This document shows positions 63,660 through 64,000 of a DNA stretch of 64,000 bases, one piece after another. A model generated the notes under the pieces. The model did not search any database. It had not been told where the DNA came from and saw only the letters and a program-made list of their open reading frames with translations. The position numbers and the translations under genes are program-made. Numbering within the stretch: the stretch's first letter is position 1; every line of letters begins with the position of its first letter. Source of the DNA: DASTSN01 sp035760665. Its GTDB lineage: Bacteria; Bacteroidota; Bacteroidia; Chitinophagales; Chitinophagaceae. The stretch is taken from contig DASTSN010000109.1 of NCBI GenBank assembly GCA_035760665.1, positions 1-64,000 on the forward strand, given 5' to 3'.

Positions 63660-64000
63660 TTACTCATTCGTGTTTTCTTGTGAATGAAAGTACTGGATGA
63701 TCACTTTGGCTTTCGCTTTTCCGGCCAGTTTCGCCAGTTCTTCTTCCGGCTGCCGGCGTATATTTTTAACTGAGCGAAAGGTTTTTAACAACAAATCTGC
63801 AGTGGATTTTCCAATACCAGGTATATTTTCCAGTTCGTTTTTAAAGGTGCCCTGACTTCTTTTTTTCCGGTGAAAAGTGATACCAAAGCGATGTACCTCA
63901 TCTCTGATGCGGCGGATCAGTTGCAGTGCAGGGCTGTTATAGGGTAATTTTAGCGATTCTTTATCCCCTACGAAAAAGATCTCTTCTTCATTCTTAGCCA
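63660..64000 (-). CDS. uvrC: Excinuclease ABC subunit C, C-terminal part
   Basis: The window holds the final 113 codons. The read-out includes EEEIFFVGDKES, LQLIRRIRDEVHRFGITFHRKKRS from the RNase H-like nuclease domain and a helix-hairpin-helix LENIPGIGKSTADLLLKTFRSVKNIRRQPEEELAKLAG. UvrC makes the dual incisions in nucleotide-excision repair. The start lies beyond the right edge. Confidence 0.93.
   Translation of the reverse strand, partial: AKNEEEIFFVGDKESLKLPYNSPALQLIRRIRDEVHRFGITFHRKKRSQGTFKNELENIPGIGKSTADLLLKTFRSVKNIRRQPEEELAKLAGKAKAKVIIQYFHSQENTNE

Overview
The window reads as chromosomal DNA of a Bacteroidota member, most likely of the Chitinophagaceae type. Support: a gldK-gldL-gldM-gldN type IX secretion/gliding cluster, a type IX-sorted giant adhesin, several TonB-dependent receptors, a two-component propeller sensor, promoters of the Bacteroidota form TTG-N19-23-TAnnTTTG, and a flexirubin-free zeaxanthin-type carotenoid operon. 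I cannot name the species. No phage, insertion sequence, rRNA or CRISPR array was seen; one tRNA gene (Arg, anticodon CCG) and one cobalamin riboswitch are present.

Layout. 1-956: tail-less part of a polytopic membrane protein. 1020-1990: an island of about nine ~68-bp imperfect inverted-repeat units with a PD-(D/E)XK 'GxxExxY' gene sitting in the loop position of one unit. 2027-5974: exopolysaccharide-type genes (asparagine synthase-like amidotransferase, GT4 glycosyltransferase, PHP-type tyrosine phosphatase). 6134-12340: a MerR/B12-binding regulator with the CarH photoreceptor signatures, then one operon of an ECF sigma factor, crtI, crtB, idi, crtZ and crtY; the promoter between them carries repeated TGTTTAAC boxes. 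12454-19232: two exported or membrane proteins of unknown role, a LytS-like kinase with its LytTR regulator, and a convergent propeller sensor kinase whose phospho-accepting histidine is replaced. 19475-29226: lipoprotein, hemerythrin, dihaem cytochrome c, M14 peptidase, OmpA protein and a T9SS adhesin. 29591-36207: PAS histidine kinase, RRM and cold-shock RNA-binding proteins, and an AT-rich stretch with a KAS III (FabH-like) gene broken by an in-frame TGA and orphan small genes. 36208-44584: three TonB-dependent receptors; the BtuB-like one is headed by a cobalamin riboswitch and followed by a CWC protein, marC and the tRNA. 44643-63447: amino-acid permease with a Cys/Met-type PLP enzyme, TolC plus HlyD adaptor, gpsA, hemW-like, a BamA/Omp85 protein, DUF4271, hemD, a DUF255 protein and gldKLMN. 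63660-64000: C-terminal part of uvrC on the minus strand.

How the parts connect. The clearest functional unit is light-regulated pigmentation: a CarH-like B12 photoreceptor next to an ECF sigma-crt operon, with a riboswitch-controlled B12 receptor elsewhere in the window to supply the chromophore. A second unit is export: GldKLMN form the core of the type IX machine that would secrete the adhesin at 25885-29226. The most unusual observations are the repeat-embedded nuclease-like gene, the CarH/ECF/crt arrangement with its repeated boxes, the nonsense-interrupted KAS III gene, and the histidine-less propeller kinase.
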